Shown: one piece after another, positions 35,214-44,541 of the stretch
Layout of the letters: every line of letters begins with the position of its first letter
Numbering within the stretch: position 1 is the stretch's first letter
From: Halalkalibacter oceani
Lineage (GTDB): Bacteria; Bacillota; Bacilli; Bacillales; Bacillaceae_D
NCBI RefSeq assembly: GCF_023715605.1
Contig: NZ_JAMBOL010000010.1
Coordinates: forward strand, 83,747-147,746
Reading direction: 5' to 3'
Length of the DNA stretch: 64,000 nucleotides
Position numbers and translations under genes: made by a program
Notes under the pieces: model-generated
What the model was told of the DNA's origin: nothing
The model's database searches: none
Seen by the model: only the letters and a program-made list of their open reading frames with translations

Positions 35214-35249
35214 TACAGGAATTCAACAAAAATCACCTCCTAAAAAAAA

Positions 35250-35266
35250 TGTAAGATTATCTAACA
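35250..35266. promoter_or_regulatory. TnrA/GlnR box
   Basis: TGTAAGATTATCTAACA is a perfect match to the TnrA/GlnR consensus TGTNA-N7-TNACA. It lies between the siroheme operon and tnrA. Its centre is about 51 bases before the predicted tnrA transcription start, the distance used by TnrA-activated promoters. Confidence 0.8.
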
Positions 35267-35293
35267 TGAACGGACACTTCTTTACACTCAATG

Positions 35294-35302
35294 TGATATG
35301 AT
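35294..35302 (+). promoter_or_regulatory. tnrA promoter, extended -10
   Basis: TGATATGAT is an extended -10 (hexamer 35297-35302) without a good -35, as expected for an activator-dependent promoter with the TnrA box upstream. Confidence 0.55.
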
Positions 35303-35360
35303 ATTGCAAAAGGTCCGAACATTCCAACGAGAAAAACAGCATATGGCGGGGGTGGTGACA

Positions 35361-35663
35361 ATGTCCTACAAAGATAAAAAAGTAATTACGATTGGGATGG
35401 TAAGTGAGTTAACCGGACTGTCTGAGCGTAAGATCCGATACTACGAGGAGCGAAAATTAATTTATCCCGAGCGTTCCAAAGGCGGAACGAGAAAATACTC
35501 TTTCCTTGATGTTGAAAGACTCGTTGATATTGCGAATAAGATGGAAGATGGCATGCAGACATTTGAAATTAGACGAATGGAACAAAAACAGTTGCAGAAG
35601 CAGGAAGTACGGGAAAGAATGTTGCGTGGTCAGTTGAATGCCGCGTTCAACATGCGAAAATAA
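35361..35663 (+). CDS. tnrA: nitrogen-responsive regulator TnrA
   Basis: A 100-residue MerR-family regulator that switches nitrogen genes under nitrogen limitation. The start [38 protein letters not shown] matches TnrA. The C-terminal [15 protein letters not shown] is the tail that glutamine synthetase binds, and it separates TnrA from GlnR. The ATG at 35361 follows GGGGGTGG; an upstream ATG at 35298 is inside the promoter. A TnrA box upstream suggests autoregulation. It is divergent from the siroheme operon, and a strong terminator follows. Confidence 0.93.
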   Translation: MSYKDKKVITIGMVSELTGLSERKIRYYEERKLIYPERSKGGTRKYSFLDVERLVDIANKMEDGMQTFEIRRMEQKQLQKQEVRERMLRGQLNAAFNMRK

Positions 35664-35672
35664 CATACGCTT

Positions 35673-35720
35673 AGAGAGGGTGCCGTAAAAGTGTCGACTT
35701 TTACGGCACCCTCTCTTTTT
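35673..35720 (+). terminator. terminator of tnrA
   Basis: A 20-bp perfect stem (AGAGAGGGTGCCGTAAAAGT with its complement, loop GTCG) is followed by five T residues. Confidence 0.85.
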
Positions 35721-35723
35721 GCC

Positions 35724-35760
35724 GGCGCGTCAAAAGGAAATACAATCCATTTGGCGCGCC
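35724..35760. repeat. inverted repeat GGCGCGYCAAA
   Basis: GGCGCGTCAAA (35724-35734) and TTTGGCGCGCC (35750-35760) form an 11-bp inverted repeat with one G-T pair, directly after the tnrA terminator. Its role is unknown. Confidence 0.4.
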
Positions 35761-35835
35761 CTTACTTTTTCGCTCATAGAAAAAAGTCTCCTATGGCAAA
35801 CTAGACAAAAGATCAAGAAATGAGGGACTTATGAA

Positions 35836-36648
35836 ATGCCACGTTTGATACAGGTTACCTTGCTCTTGTTTGCTGTATTGACCATCTACTGTGCACCTTT
35901 GCCGCTTTCCGCCGCAGAACAGAACCAGGTTGCAATCATTATTGATGATTTTGGCGGGGATGTGAAGGGAGTTGACGATTTTCTGACAGGAGACATTCCG
36001 ATCACAGCGGCGATTATGCCGTTTCAGCCCTTTTCCACAGAGCAGGCGGAGCGGGCTCATCAAGCCGGCCTCGAGGTGATTATTCATATGCCGATGGAGC
36101 CGAAAAGAGGAAAAGCTTCCTGGCTCGGTCCAAAAGCGATCACCAGTCAATTATCTGATGATGAAATTCGCGCCCGTGTCCGCGAGTCGATCGCCGATGT
36201 TCCCCATGCAAAAGGAATCAACAATCATATGGGTTCTAAAGTTGTCGAAAATGAACACATTGTCAAAGTCATTCTGGAAGAAGTGAAAGCCCACAATTTG
36301 TATGTGATTGACAGTGGGACAAGCCCTCGTTCAATGATTCCAAAAGTAGCCGAGGAACTGGGAATCCCGTATGCGACGCGGCATATTTTTCTCGATGATA
36401 CATTGTCTTCACGCGCTCATGTTCACAAGCAGATGACCTCGCTTTTGAAGGTGGTGGAAAAGCAGCATAAGGCGATCGGCATCGGCCATGTTGGCATAAA
36501 AGGAAACGAAACATTTGCCGGCATCAGCCATGCCCTTCCGATCTTTAAAGAAAAAAGAGTCGACATTGTCCCGGCCTCCCACCTGCTTGATTCACCGATT
36601 GATAAAGATTATCAATTTTTTTGGCAAGCGAAATGGAAGGAGGAATAA
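35836..36648 (+). CDS. divergent polysaccharide deacetylase family protein (YibQ-like)
   Basis: A 270-residue exported protein with a signal peptide ending near [10 protein letters not shown] divergent polysaccharide deacetylase domain follows: [11 protein letters not shown] at the first strand, [38 protein letters not shown]-like [11 protein letters not shown], and GIGHVG late. These residues resemble the metal and catalytic positions of NodB enzymes. The substrate and activity of the family are unproven. It is the first of three plus-strand genes with a GNAT and a subtilase; only 4 bases separate it from the GNAT gene. Confidence 0.85.
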   Translation: MPRLIQVTLLLFAVLTIYCAPLPLSAAEQNQVAIIIDDFGGDVKGVDDFLTGDIPITAAIMPFQPFSTEQAERAHQAGLEVIIHMPMEPKRGKASWLGPKAITSQLSDDEIRARVRESIADVPHAKGINNHMGSKVVENEHIVKVILEEVKAHNLYVIDSGTSPRSMIPKVAEELGIPYATRHIFLDDTLSSRAHVHKQMTSLLKVVEKQHKAIGIGHVGIKGNETFAGISHALPIFKEKRVDIVPASHLLDSPIDKDYQFFWQAKWKEE

Positions 36649-36652
36649 GCAG

Positions 36653-37225
36653 ATGGCAAATCAAGTTCAAGACAAGCCTTTGATCTGGTCCTTTGCCGCT
36701 AACGACCAGACGAAGGTGACGCTGCGCCCCGTTGTGAAAGGCGACGCCAGTGCGATTATCGCTTCAGCCGCCGGAATTGTGTCCCAAGGCACCTATCTTC
36801 AAAAGGAACGTGTCCACACCCTTGCCGAAGAGGAAGCCTTTATTGAACAAATTGATCGAAAAGACAATATGTACATCGTCGTTGAGATTGGCGGAGCGGT
36901 GCAGGGAGTCGCCCGCGTTTTGCGGGGGGAACTGGCGATGAAGCGCCATACAGGTCTCTATCGGATGTGGCTCGACGACAGCGCTCAAGGGAAAGGGATT
37001 GGCAAAAAAGTGTTGGACTATACACTTGCCTGGTGCCGCCAGCACCGGCTTCATAAGCTTTGCCTGACTGTGTTTTCCACCAATGAAGTTGCCAGGCGGT
37101 TATATGAAAAAAGCGGCTTTGTTACGGAAGGCGTGCAGAAGGACCAAGTATGGCTTGAAGACCATTTTGCTGATGAAATGTTTATGGCCTATTTTTTTGA
37201 CGAAAGCTCCACTACTTTTAAATAA
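36653..37225 (+). CDS. GNAT-family N-acetyltransferase
   Basis: A 190-residue acetyltransferase using acetyl-CoA. The fold is clear from YRMWLDDSAQGKGIGKKVLDYTLAWCRQH, which contains the Q/R-x-x-G-x-G/A pyrophosphate loop. KLCLTVFSTNEVARRLYEKSGFVTEGV is the second GNAT signature, and the C-terminal Tyr-rich MFMAYFF is typical of RimJ/L-like members. The target is unknown. ATG 36653 follows AAGGAGG; a longer frame from 36515 lies inside the upstream gene. It is probably cotranscribed with its neighbours. Confidence 0.85.
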   Translation: MANQVQDKPLIWSFAANDQTKVTLRPVVKGDASAIIASAAGIVSQGTYLQKERVHTLAEEEAFIEQIDRKDNMYIVVEIGGAVQGVARVLRGELAMKRHTGLYRMWLDDSAQGKGIGKKVLDYTLAWCRQHRLHKLCLTVFSTNEVARRLYEKSGFVTEGVQKDQVWLEDHFADEMFMAYFFDESSTTFK

Positions 37226-37251
37226 ATCACCAAGAAAGGATGACAACAAGA

Positions 37252-39081
37252 ATGATGTGGAGAATGGCAAAAACTGTACTTATCGTTGGAGTGATTGGAC
37301 TTGGTCTGGCGATTATCGGCAGAACGCTGATTACCGATAATCAATACTCGATTCAAACAAAGGATATCCCGCAAACGCTAGAAAACTCAGCGATGGACAA
37401 GCTGATGGCGGAAGATTTAGCGATGACCACCTCGCTCTTTTTAAAGCAGCTGTCCGCACAAATGCAGCGCTGGGCGGATTCCAGTCAAAAGGATGAACTA
37501 CCGGAAAAATTTACAGAGGAAATTAACGAGCATCCCCACTTCCATGGCTTTGCGATTTTAGATGAGAAAGAAGTAGAGGTCGAGGTTGGCGAGGTGGAGC
37601 GTTTTGACACCTCGAAGCTGACGCATACTCATATGCACAGCCAATTTTCTGATCCTTATTCCGTTGACGGCAAACAGTATATGCTAATGGGGGAAAAGCT
37701 AGAGGATGGACGGACGGTGCTTGGTGAAATTGATCTCACCTTCGTCCAGCAGTTCGTTAAGGATTTGGCCTTTGTCGCCGATGCGAATGGCAGCTTTTTC
37801 GTTTCCGGAGCCGACCCTGATATCGGCTGGAAAACGACAGACGACATGCCGGAGAACCTGCAGGCAGAAATCGTCCCCGAACTGGGCTGGCAAATCGTTG
37901 TCCAGTCCGATAATCAAAAGCCTGAACATTTGCAGCATACTTATCATGAAAATCAAGCCGTCATTAAATTCAAACGGCCTCTGGCAGCGGCAGACTGGTT
38001 TGCCGCCCAGGAAAATTTAATCGTCAAAGAAAACCATGATCCTTTCTATGTCGTCGAATCCCCAACTGAATCGACCGAGGGATTAATCGGCCGGCTTCGG
38101 CGGGAATATGACTTAGAAATCGCTGAACCGAATTATATTTTCTCAAAGCAAAACCTTCTGCTTTCGACTGTGCCGAAGGAGGAGGAACCGACAAAGCCGA
38201 GACAGCGGGTCACAGCCGAGGGCGCCGTGCCGAATGATGAATTTTTCCAGCCTTATCAATGGAATCTGAATCAAATTTATGCCGGCCAAGGGTGGAATCT
38301 GTCGGGCGGCGAGGATGTTACGATTGCCGTTCTCGATACCGGCGTTGACCCGAACCATCTTGATTTAAAAGATAAACTTTTACCTGGCTTCAATGCCTTT
38401 GATGAAAGTGACGATGTGTCCGACAGCCACGGTCATGGGACACATGTCGCCGGAATTGCCGCGGCTCTCACGAACAACGTAACCGGAATTGCCGGCGTTT
38501 CGTGGAAAAGCCAGGTCCTCCCTGTGAAAGTGTTGAATGAAAAAGGAGAGGGTTCCTCGTTCGAGGTCGCGAAAGGCATTTATTGGGCGGTTGATCACGG
38601 GGCCGATGTGATCAATATGAGCCTCGGGGACTATTATGACTCCGATGCACTGCATGACGCGATTCGCTACGCTTATGAACATGACGTCGTCTTAATCACG
38701 GCTTCAGGAAATGACAATGTGGAAGACCCGATGTATCCATCGCGCTACGATGAAGTGCTGACTGTAGCGGCGGTTGATGATACGCGAAACAGAGCCTTCT
38801 TCTCAAATTACGGTCAGCACGTCGATGTCGCTGCGCCCGGGGAGCATATTCCAAGCCTGTTTCCGGACAACAACTATACGGTCATGTCAGGAACGTCGAT
38901 GGCAGCGCCGCACGTCGCCGGACTGGCCGGTCTCATCCGCGCCTTACGTCCGGACCTGACGAACCAGGAAGTGTATGACGTCATCACCTCCACCGCGGAA
39001 GATCTCGGCACCGCAGGCCATGACCCTTATTACGGCTTCGGGGAAATCAATATCGTCGCAGCGCTGGAGTCGATTTCATAA
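37252..39081 (+). CDS. membrane-anchored subtilase (S8 serine peptidase)
   Basis: A subtilisin-like protease of about 609 residues. One N-terminal membrane helix (VLIVGVIGLGLAII) is followed by about 170 residues of unassigned extracellular sequence, and a propeptide-like part ending in EIAEPNYIF. The catalytic domain starts near residue 330. The triad is the Asp in VLDTGVDPNH (about 361), the His in HGHGTHVAGIA (about 395) and the Ser in SGTSMAAPHVAG (about 548), with the oxyanion Asn in ITASGNDN. It may process envelope or secreted proteins. ATG 37252 is preferred to 37240, which overlaps the AAAGGA ribosome site. Confidence 0.9.
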   Translation: MMWRMAKTVLIVGVIGLGLAIIGRTLITDNQYSIQTKDIPQTLENSAMDKLMAEDLAMTTSLFLKQLSAQMQRWADSSQKDELPEKFTEEINEHPHFHGFAILDEKEVEVEVGEVERFDTSKLTHTHMHSQFSDPYSVDGKQYMLMGEKLEDGRTVLGEIDLTFVQQFVKDLAFVADANGSFFVSGADPDIGWKTTDDMPENLQAEIVPELGWQIVVQSDNQKPEHLQHTYHENQAVIKFKRPLAAADWFAAQENLIVKENHDPFYVVESPTESTEGLIGRLRREYDLEIAEPNYIFSKQNLLLSTVPKEEEPTKPRQRVTAEGAVPNDEFFQPYQWNLNQIYAGQGWNLSGGEDVTIAVLDTGVDPNHLDLKDKLLPGFNAFDESDDVSDSHGHGTHVAGIAAALTNNVTGIAGVSWKSQVLPVKVLNEKGEGSSFEVAKGIYWAVDHGADVINMSLGDYYDSDALHDAIRYAYEHDVVLITASGNDNVEDPMYPSRYDEVLTVAAVDDTRNRAFFSNYGQHVDVAAPGEHIPSLFPDNNYTVMSGTSMAAPHVAGLAGLIRALRPDLTNQEVYDVITSTAEDLGTAGHDPYYGFGEINIVAALESIS

Positions 39082-39585
39082 GAAAAGCGCCACAGGCGTT
39101 TTTCTTACAAGCAATGTGCGAAGCCGCTACATTGTTTCAAGTCCATCTCCAAGTGGTGTTCTTGGTGACGGACGCGTAGCGAGCGTAGCCATTGCCCTCC
39201 TTGAATGAGCTTTCCAACTTCCCGGCTGGCTATGGAGGCAGCCGGCATGTTATAAAGAAAAGCGCCACAAGCGTTTTTGGAAATCGCTGCTGTGTTGAAG
39301 CGTTATCCCTTTGCTTGAGTAAAAACTTACCTTTCTACTATCTAACATTAGCAAGGGCTCCGTTCTGCGCCAATCCCCAACCGAAGAAACCCGCTTCGGT
39401 TGGGGATTTTAAAAGAAGCGCAGACTTCGCCCCCTGCTTCGAGCTTAAGAAACTACCTTTGACAACATTGGCAATCGCTCCGCGCGCTGCCCGTCTGTTA
39501 GGAGAAAAACTGCTCCTAATAGACTTCAAACCCTTGCAGCGGCTCCGCTAATTGCTTATAAGGTTGTGCCCGTTTGGGCACAACC
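39082..39585. repeat. gene-free region with dispersed repeats and hairpins
   Basis: About 500 bases between the convergent subtilase and DUF3906 genes hold no credible gene. Two AGAAAAGCGCCACARGCGTTTTT copies lie at about 39080-39110 and 39256-39282. A copy of the CCCTCCTTGAAT repeat is at 39172-39206. Hairpins are at 39371-39412 (CCCCAACCGAAG with its complement, followed by TTTT), 39493-39524 (GTCTGTTAGGAG...CTCCTAATAGAC) and 39560-39588 (AAGGTTGTGCCC...GGGCACAACCTT). The last probably ends the sulfate operon and the 39371 hairpin may end the subtilase operon. Confidence 0.6.
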
Positions 39586-39783
39586 TTATACCATAAACGC
39601 GGCTGTTTTGCGTAGTGGTTTTTTTTCAAGTAAGGTTATTTCACCGATCTCCGGGAGTTTGAGGAAGCTTTTTTCGACTTCCTGTTCAGCGGCGGTAAAG
39701 GCCGCTTCTTCGGAGTCAGCGGCGACGATCACTGTCACGCTTTTTTCTGCGAGGTCGACTTCGAATTTATAAAGGTACCGCAT
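39586..39783 (-). CDS. DUF3906 family protein
   Basis: A 65-residue protein with the pattern YLYKFEVDLAEKSVTVIVAADSEEAAFTAAEQEVEK and FLKLPEIGEITLLEKKPLRK. I recognise it as the DUF3906 family of Bacillus, of unknown function, usually beside sulfite reductase. The start overlaps the sulfite reductase stop as ATGA, so it is translationally coupled and is the last gene of the sulfate operon. A role in sulfite reduction is inferred from position only. Confidence 0.75.
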   Translation of the reverse strand: MRYLYKFEVDLAEKSVTVIVAADSEEAAFTAAEQEVEKSFLKLPEIGEITLLEKKPLRKTAAFMV

Positions 39784-41405
39784 CAGGAAGCCACACCGAG
39801 AATTTCATCGAGCGCGTTTTGCAGCGCTTCGTGACCGACCCGTTGGTAAAAATCAAAGAACACCTCATTCGGTTCCTTATTTTCTTCGAAATAGCGCAAA
39901 AGTGAGGTTAACGCGGGCGCCAACTCTTCTGCCTCGACCTTTCCCTTCAGCTTATTGTTGAATTGCGCATGCTCTGTATCCAAAGTTCCGCCGACGTAAA
40001 ACTCAAACGCCTCCACCATCTGTTTATCCTTCGTTTTCATCTTTACCCCTTGGAGACCGATATCGGCAATTTGCCGTTGCCCGCACGCATTCGGACAGCC
40101 GATCATATGAATCCGGACAGGAACATCGACCGAAATATGCTCATCCAAATATTCCGCTACGCGCCGCATCCGCTCTTTCGTCTCAACAAGCGCCAGGTTG
40201 CAATATTCAATTCCGGTACAGGAGACGGAATAGCCGATAAAATGCTTTGGCTCAAGCTTAATCCGCTCAAACAACGGCTCCGCCAACAGCTCTTCCACTT
40301 TCTCGTTTGCAACATTTGGAATGATGATATTTTGCGAATTGCATGTGCGAATTTCACCATTTCCATATGTTTTCGCAATCCGGGCCAGCTCAAACCACTC
40401 CGCCGAGTTCATTCTTCCGACCGGAACATTAAAGCCGACATAGCTTAAACCAGCCTGCTTTTGCGGATGAACGCCATAGAAATAGCCGCCATTCCATTTC
40501 TCAAGCTTGCACGTCCCCTTTGACGGCAGCTCTCCTGTATATTCGAGCAGCTTCTCTTTAAAGCGGTCGACGCCCCAGTCGGCCACGAGAAACTTCAGAC
40601 GCGCCCGATGACGCTTTTCCCGGTAGCCGTAATCGCGGTAAATCGTCGTAATCGCGATCGCCACTTCCTTCACCCGCTCCGGCCGGACAAACACATCAAG
40701 CTCTTCAGCCAAATAAGGCTTTGCTGACAGGCCGCCGCCGACCTTGACATGGAAGCCGACGACTTCCTCGCCATCCACTTCCTTCACAGCCGGTGTAAAG
40801 GCGACGCAGTTAATCCGGTCGTGCCCGGCGTTATGAATATTAGCTGAAATCGACATTTTAAATTTACGCGGTAAGTTGGAAAACTCCGGATTGCGCTGGA
40901 AATACCAGTAAACATCCTCGACAATCTGGCGCGTATCAAGCAGCTCATTCGGGTCGATCCCAGCGAGCGGATTGCCGACAATCGTCCGCGGGATATCGCC
41001 GCAAGCCCCGACCGATGATAAACCGACCGATTCGAGACGCTTGAAAATATCCGGCATTTGCTCAATCTGAAGCCAGTGATATTGAATCGCCTGGCGTGTC
41101 GTAATATCAATCACATCGCGCCCATAATCTCTCCCGATTCCGGCAATCACTTCGGCCTGCTCATTTGTGATGACGCCGCTCGGAATGTTGACGCGCATCA
41201 TGAAATAACCGTCTTCCTTCGGCTTCTGCAAATAAAGACCTGCCCATTTAAACAGACTCCAGTCTTCTTTCGGAATCGATTCAAATCCCTCTTTCGCATA
41301 GCGCTCGATATCCTGTAAAATTTCAAGGCCGTCCTTTTCCAGCTTGCGCAGCTCATCTTTATTCAACTTATCAGGCTCGTTTGCCCAAATCTTTTCGTAT
41401 GCCAT
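39783..41405 (-). CDS. assimilatory sulfite reductase (siroheme, ferredoxin-type)
   Basis: A 540-residue siroheme and 4Fe-4S enzyme of the nitrite/sulfite reductase family. Two half repeats are visible (an N-terminal ferredoxin-like FMMRVNIPSGVITNEQ and a second FNVPVGRMNSAEW). Cluster cysteines lie in VSCTGIEYCNLALVETK and GCPNACGQRQIADIG. With APS kinase, ATP sulfurylase and CysH in the same operon, reduction of sulfite to sulfide is the likely job; nitrite reduction is less likely. It uses siroheme, for which the genes lie at 32-35 kb. AGGAGGCG precedes ATG. Confidence 0.9.
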   Translation of the reverse strand: MAYEKIWANEPDKLNKDELRKLEKDGLEILQDIERYAKEGFESIPKEDWSLFKWAGLYLQKPKEDGYFMMRVNIPSGVITNEQAEVIAGIGRDYGRDVIDITTRQAIQYHWLQIEQMPDIFKRLESVGLSSVGACGDIPRTIVGNPLAGIDPNELLDTRQIVEDVYWYFQRNPEFSNLPRKFKMSISANIHNAGHDRINCVAFTPAVKEVDGEEVVGFHVKVGGGLSAKPYLAEELDVFVRPERVKEVAIAITTIYRDYGYREKRHRARLKFLVADWGVDRFKEKLLEYTGELPSKGTCKLEKWNGGYFYGVHPQKQAGLSYVGFNVPVGRMNSAEWFELARIAKTYGNGEIRTCNSQNIIIPNVANEKVEELLAEPLFERIKLEPKHFIGYSVSCTGIEYCNLALVETKERMRRVAEYLDEHISVDVPVRIHMIGCPNACGQRQIADIGLQGVKMKTKDKQMVEAFEFYVGGTLDTEHAQFNNKLKGKVEAEELAPALTSLLRYFEENKEPNEVFFDFYQRVGHEALQNALDEILGVAS

Positions 41406-41418
41406 CGCTATCGCCTCC

Positions 41419-42024
41419 TTAGATGATCGCTCTCTTTTTCAAATAATCCACTATTTCGTCGACGGACTGCTCAACCGTTTTTTTATCGGAATCAATAATC
41501 AGCTCCGGTGCTTCCGGTTCCTCATAAGGTGAGCTGATTCCGGTGAAAAACGGGATCTCCCCTGCGCGCGCCTTCTCGTAAAGTCCTTTCGGATCACGTG
41601 CTTCACACTCTTCAAGCGAGCAGCGCACATAAATTTCAATAAACTCGCCTTCTTCAACGAGCGCGCGAACCTGTCGGCGATCGTCCCTGAACGGCGAAAT
41701 GAAGGCCGTACAAACAATCGTACCCGCATCGACAAACAGCTTGGCAACCTCGCCAATTCTGCGGATGTTTTCCTTTCGGTCCTCCTCGCTAAAGCCAAGT
41801 CCCTTATTCAACCCGTGACGAATATTATCGCCGTCTAACACATAGCTGCGTGTTCCTTGCTCAAACAGCTTCTTCTCCAAAGCGTTGGCGAGCGTCGACT
41901 TTCCCGCGCCTGATAAGCCGGTAAACCACAGGATCGCGCTTTTATGACCGGTCTGCTCCCAGCGCTCTTCCTTGCTTACCGCTGCCTCGTGCCAGACAAG
42001 TTGTACCTCTTTCGATTGAGTCAT
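41419..42024 (-). CDS. cysC: adenylylsulfate kinase CysC
   Basis: Phosphorylates APS to PAPS with ATP. 201 residues with the P-loop [15 protein letters not shown] near residue 35. [34 protein letters not shown] and [11 protein letters not shown] are also diagnostic. PAPS can then be reduced by CysH. The gene lies between the permease and sulfite reductase genes. TGGAGGG precedes ATG. Confidence 0.95.
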   Translation of the reverse strand: MTQSKEVQLVWHEAAVSKEERWEQTGHKSAILWFTGLSGAGKSTLANALEKKLFEQGTRSYVLDGDNIRHGLNKGLGFSEEDRKENIRRIGEVAKLFVDAGTIVCTAFISPFRDDRRQVRALVEEGEFIEIYVRCSLEECEARDPKGLYEKARAGEIPFFTGISSPYEEPEAPELIIDSDKKTVEQSVDEIVDYLKKRAII

Positions 42025-42053
42025 CTTTTTCCCTCCAGCTCGTTCTCTATCTT

Positions 42054-43130
42054 TTAGATTCCTGCCCCATCATCATATGTCGTTCTTCGTTCCTGCTGAA
42101 CCGATTTGTAAAGGCTGTAGGTTCCCACTGTCGCGATGAAAACGCTGAGCAGCATAAACAGCGAATAGTAATCACTCTTCCTGAACAGTAAAACAAGTAA
42201 GTATGACAAAACGAGTGAAAAAACCGGGGAAACGACCCACACCTTGATAATTTGTTTGAGAATATTTTTCTGCCAGAGACGGAAGCCTCTTTCTACCGTC
42301 CCCATTCCGATAATCGCTGAAGTCGTAACCTGCGTCAGCGGGACGGGCAGGCCGAAGATCGAGGCGATGATGACAAGCGTGCCGCCAATCCCGGAAACCG
42401 CGCTTCCCTGAAGGAGGCTGAGGCTTGTGATTCGTTTGCCGTTCGTTTCAAGCACTTTCCCCCCGAGTACGATCGCTCCAAGCGCGACAAAAGCGCCTCC
42501 CAGCAAAATTCCCTCCTGTATCCCGATCACGCCCGCTCCGACTAACGGGCCAATCGCGTTGGCGACATTATTCATTCCCGCCGCGAACGCCTCCATACAG
42601 CCGCTAATAATCAGCAAAATGACAAGCGGCTTGCGCCATCTTCCTTTCCCTTTCAAAAACGTATACTTCCGCTCTCCGGAACGGATCAATGTCCCGACGG
42701 CCAATGCCAGCGTAAACGCGACGACGGGAACGATCACCCAGAACATCACGATCACGAGCAGCGTTTCAAAATAAAGGGACTGATAGGCAATGCCAGCGCC
42801 GACAATCGCCCCGACAACGACCTCGCTTGTTGACAGTGGAATTCCGATTAAATTAGCGATAAAGAGCGAAAGACAGGCGGCGGTGAGAATAATGACGACA
42901 AGTTCAACATCGACAATCTCCGGGGAAATGATCCCACTGCCGATCGTTCGCACAACCTCTCCTCCTGCCAACGCCCCGCAAAAGGCAAATATTCCGACCA
43001 ACAGCATGGCTACTCGTTTTCTTGGCAGCGCTCCACTGCCATAGGCGGGCCCCATAGCCGCTGCCGTGCCACTTGCCCCAATATTCATTGCAAAGAAACA
43101 AGCAATCACGATGGCTATGATGGAAAGCAT
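42054..43130 (-). CDS. cysP: PiT-family sulfate (or phosphate) permease, CysP-like
   Basis: An integral membrane transporter with about ten helices and the duplicated PiT signature: [21 protein letters not shown] at the N-terminus and [18 protein letters not shown] in the middle. [12 protein letters not shown] and [14 protein letters not shown] loops also occur. In B. subtilis the PiT-family CysP takes up sulfate and is coded with cysH and sat, the same neighbours as here, so sulfate is favoured over phosphate. The start at 43130 gives a better RBS spacing than 43139 or 43160. Confidence 0.88.
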   Translation of the reverse strand: MLSIIAIVIACFFAMNIGASGTAAAMGPAYGSGALPRKRVAMLLVGIFAFCGALAGGEVVRTIGSGIISPEIVDVELVVIILTAACLSLFIANLIGIPLSTSEVVVGAIVGAGIAYQSLYFETLLVIVMFWVIVPVVAFTLALAVGTLIRSGERKYTFLKGKGRWRKPLVILLIISGCMEAFAAGMNNVANAIGPLVGAGVIGIQEGILLGGAFVALGAIVLGGKVLETNGKRITSLSLLQGSAVSGIGGTLVIIASIFGLPVPLTQVTTSAIIGMGTVERGFRLWQKNILKQIIKVWVVSPVFSLVLSYLLVLLFRKSDYYSLFMLLSVFIATVGTYSLYKSVQQERRTTYDDGAGI

Positions 43131-43204
43131 CAGGCTCATCCCCTCTTTCTTGTAAATCAATCATTTCTGACGGACCAGCCTAATGGCAGTTTTTTTCGAT
43201 TCTT

Positions 43205-44344
43205 TTAGGCATGCACCTGTTTTTGGAGTCCGCGAATCAGCACTTCTACCACTTCCGCCCGGCTAAATTCAGGGGGAGGTGTTATTCCTTCACTAAGCAT
43301 CTTTCGCACCTTCGTTCCCGATAAAATCACATGCTGATCTTTCGGGTGAGGGCACGTTTTCGTCGAAGCCATGTTCCCGCATGCCTGGCAAAAGAAGCTG
43401 TGTTCAAAAAAGAGCGGGGTAATCTCAAGCTCCCCTTCTTTCAAATCCTGAAAAATGAGCTGGGCATCGTACGTTCCGTAATAATCGCCCACCCCGGCAT
43501 GGTCCCGTCCAACAATGAAATGCGTGCAGCCATAATTTTGCCGGACGATCGCATGGAAAATCGCTTCCCGTGGGCCGGCATAACGCATCGCCGCCGGAAA
43601 AACAGCAAGAAAGACGCGGTCTTTTGGATAATACTTTTCCAGCAGCACTTCATAGCTTTCGAGCCGGACGTCGGCCGGAATATCATCTGATTTTGTCTCG
43701 CCGACAAGCGGATTTAAAAACAAGCCATCGACAATTTCCAGCGCCGACTTTTGAATGTACTCATGGGCCCGGTGAACGGGGTTGCGTGTTTGAAAGCCGA
43801 CTATCCGCTTCCATCCCAGCTCTTCAAACGTGCGGCGCGTTTCGACAGGATCAAGATAATAGCTTTGAAACCGCTCGCGCTCAACACGCTTGACGAGCGT
43901 CACCGGACCGGCGACATACACATCCGGGCGCTCATACAGCTTTTTCACCCCTGGATGGGCTTCGTCTGTTGTCCGATAAACATGGAGAGCTTCCTGCTCC
44001 TTATCAGCCTTGTAAAGCTCGGTAATCTCAATGACTCCATATGTTTCTCCGTTGAACGTCAGCCGCGCCCGTTCTCCTTCGGCCAATTGCGTTGCCTTTT
44101 CCTCTGTAACCGGCAACGTGATCGGAATGCTCCAAACCGTGCCATTATCGAGACGCATCGACGTCACGACAGACTCATAATCAGCCTTTCCTAAAAAACC
44201 GGTCAACGGGCTGAAGCCGCCAATCGCAATTAATTCAAGGTCTGAGAGAGCAAATGAATCCAGTTCAATCTCTTTTTCAATTGCTTCAACCGACAAGCTC
44301 GGATCAAAGCGTTGTACAAGTGTTCCACCATGCGCATTTATCAT
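43205..44344 (-). CDS. sat: sulfate adenylyltransferase (ATP sulfurylase)
   Basis: Activates sulfate with ATP to APS, the first step of assimilation. About 379 residues in the homo-oligomeric archaeal/bacterial form with an N-terminal PUA-like domain ([10 protein letters not shown]) and the catalytic motif [38 protein letters not shown] and [16 protein letters not shown] follow. Four cysteines near residue 320 ([15 protein letters not shown]) suggest the usual zinc site. ATG 44344 is preferred to 44353 because GATGAGG sits just before it. Confidence 0.95.
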   Translation of the reverse strand: MINAHGGTLVQRFDPSLSVEAIEKEIELDSFALSDLELIAIGGFSPLTGFLGKADYESVVTSMRLDNGTVWSIPITLPVTEEKATQLAEGERARLTFNGETYGVIEITELYKADKEQEALHVYRTTDEAHPGVKKLYERPDVYVAGPVTLVKRVERERFQSYYLDPVETRRTFEELGWKRIVGFQTRNPVHRAHEYIQKSALEIVDGLFLNPLVGETKSDDIPADVRLESYEVLLEKYYPKDRVFLAVFPAAMRYAGPREAIFHAIVRQNYGCTHFIVGRDHAGVGDYYGTYDAQLIFQDLKEGELEITPLFFEHSFFCQACGNMASTKTCPHPKDQHVILSGTKVRKMLSEGITPPPEFSRAEVVEVLIRGLQKQVHA

Positions 44345-44353
44345 CTTCCTCAT

Positions 44354-44541
44354 CCTTTCTATATAAGAAAATTGCGGAGCAATTTTCTTAGTAGCGGCGT
44401 GCGGAGCCGTTACACGGGCTTATGACTGACGAAAAACGACTTTCTTTTCGGCAGGCGTAACGCGCGGAGCCGGCGCCCTCCTCGAATCCTCCCACTCTTC
44501 CTTTTTAAAAATTGCGGAGCGATTTTCTTAGAAGCGATTTT
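44354..44541. repeat. intergenic repeats between sat and cysH
   Basis: The gap holds two ATTGCGGAGCRATTTTCTTA elements (44371-44390 and 44511-44530), a CCCTCCTCGAAT repeat (44454-44487), and GATTTTCTTAGAAGC (44521-44535), which recurs exactly at 56996-57010. A hairpin ACGAAAAACGACTTTCTTTTCGG lies at about 44430. No gene is visible, and the sulfate operon must read through. Confidence 0.55.

Noticed and set aside
35138..35242. N-terminal extension of the SUMT-HemD gene and a TTG-started 14-codon frame behind a perfect AGGAGGTGA
   Set aside because: Both lie upstream of or across the likely -35/-10 (35185-35213), so they are probably outside the transcript. The ATG at 35137 has its own RBS and starts the conserved domain.
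35836..39081. Divergent deacetylase, GNAT and subtilase as a peptide-modification or bacteriocin system
   Set aside because: No precursor peptide, immunity gene or exporter is present, and each is a common stand-alone family. Close spacing only shows cotranscription.
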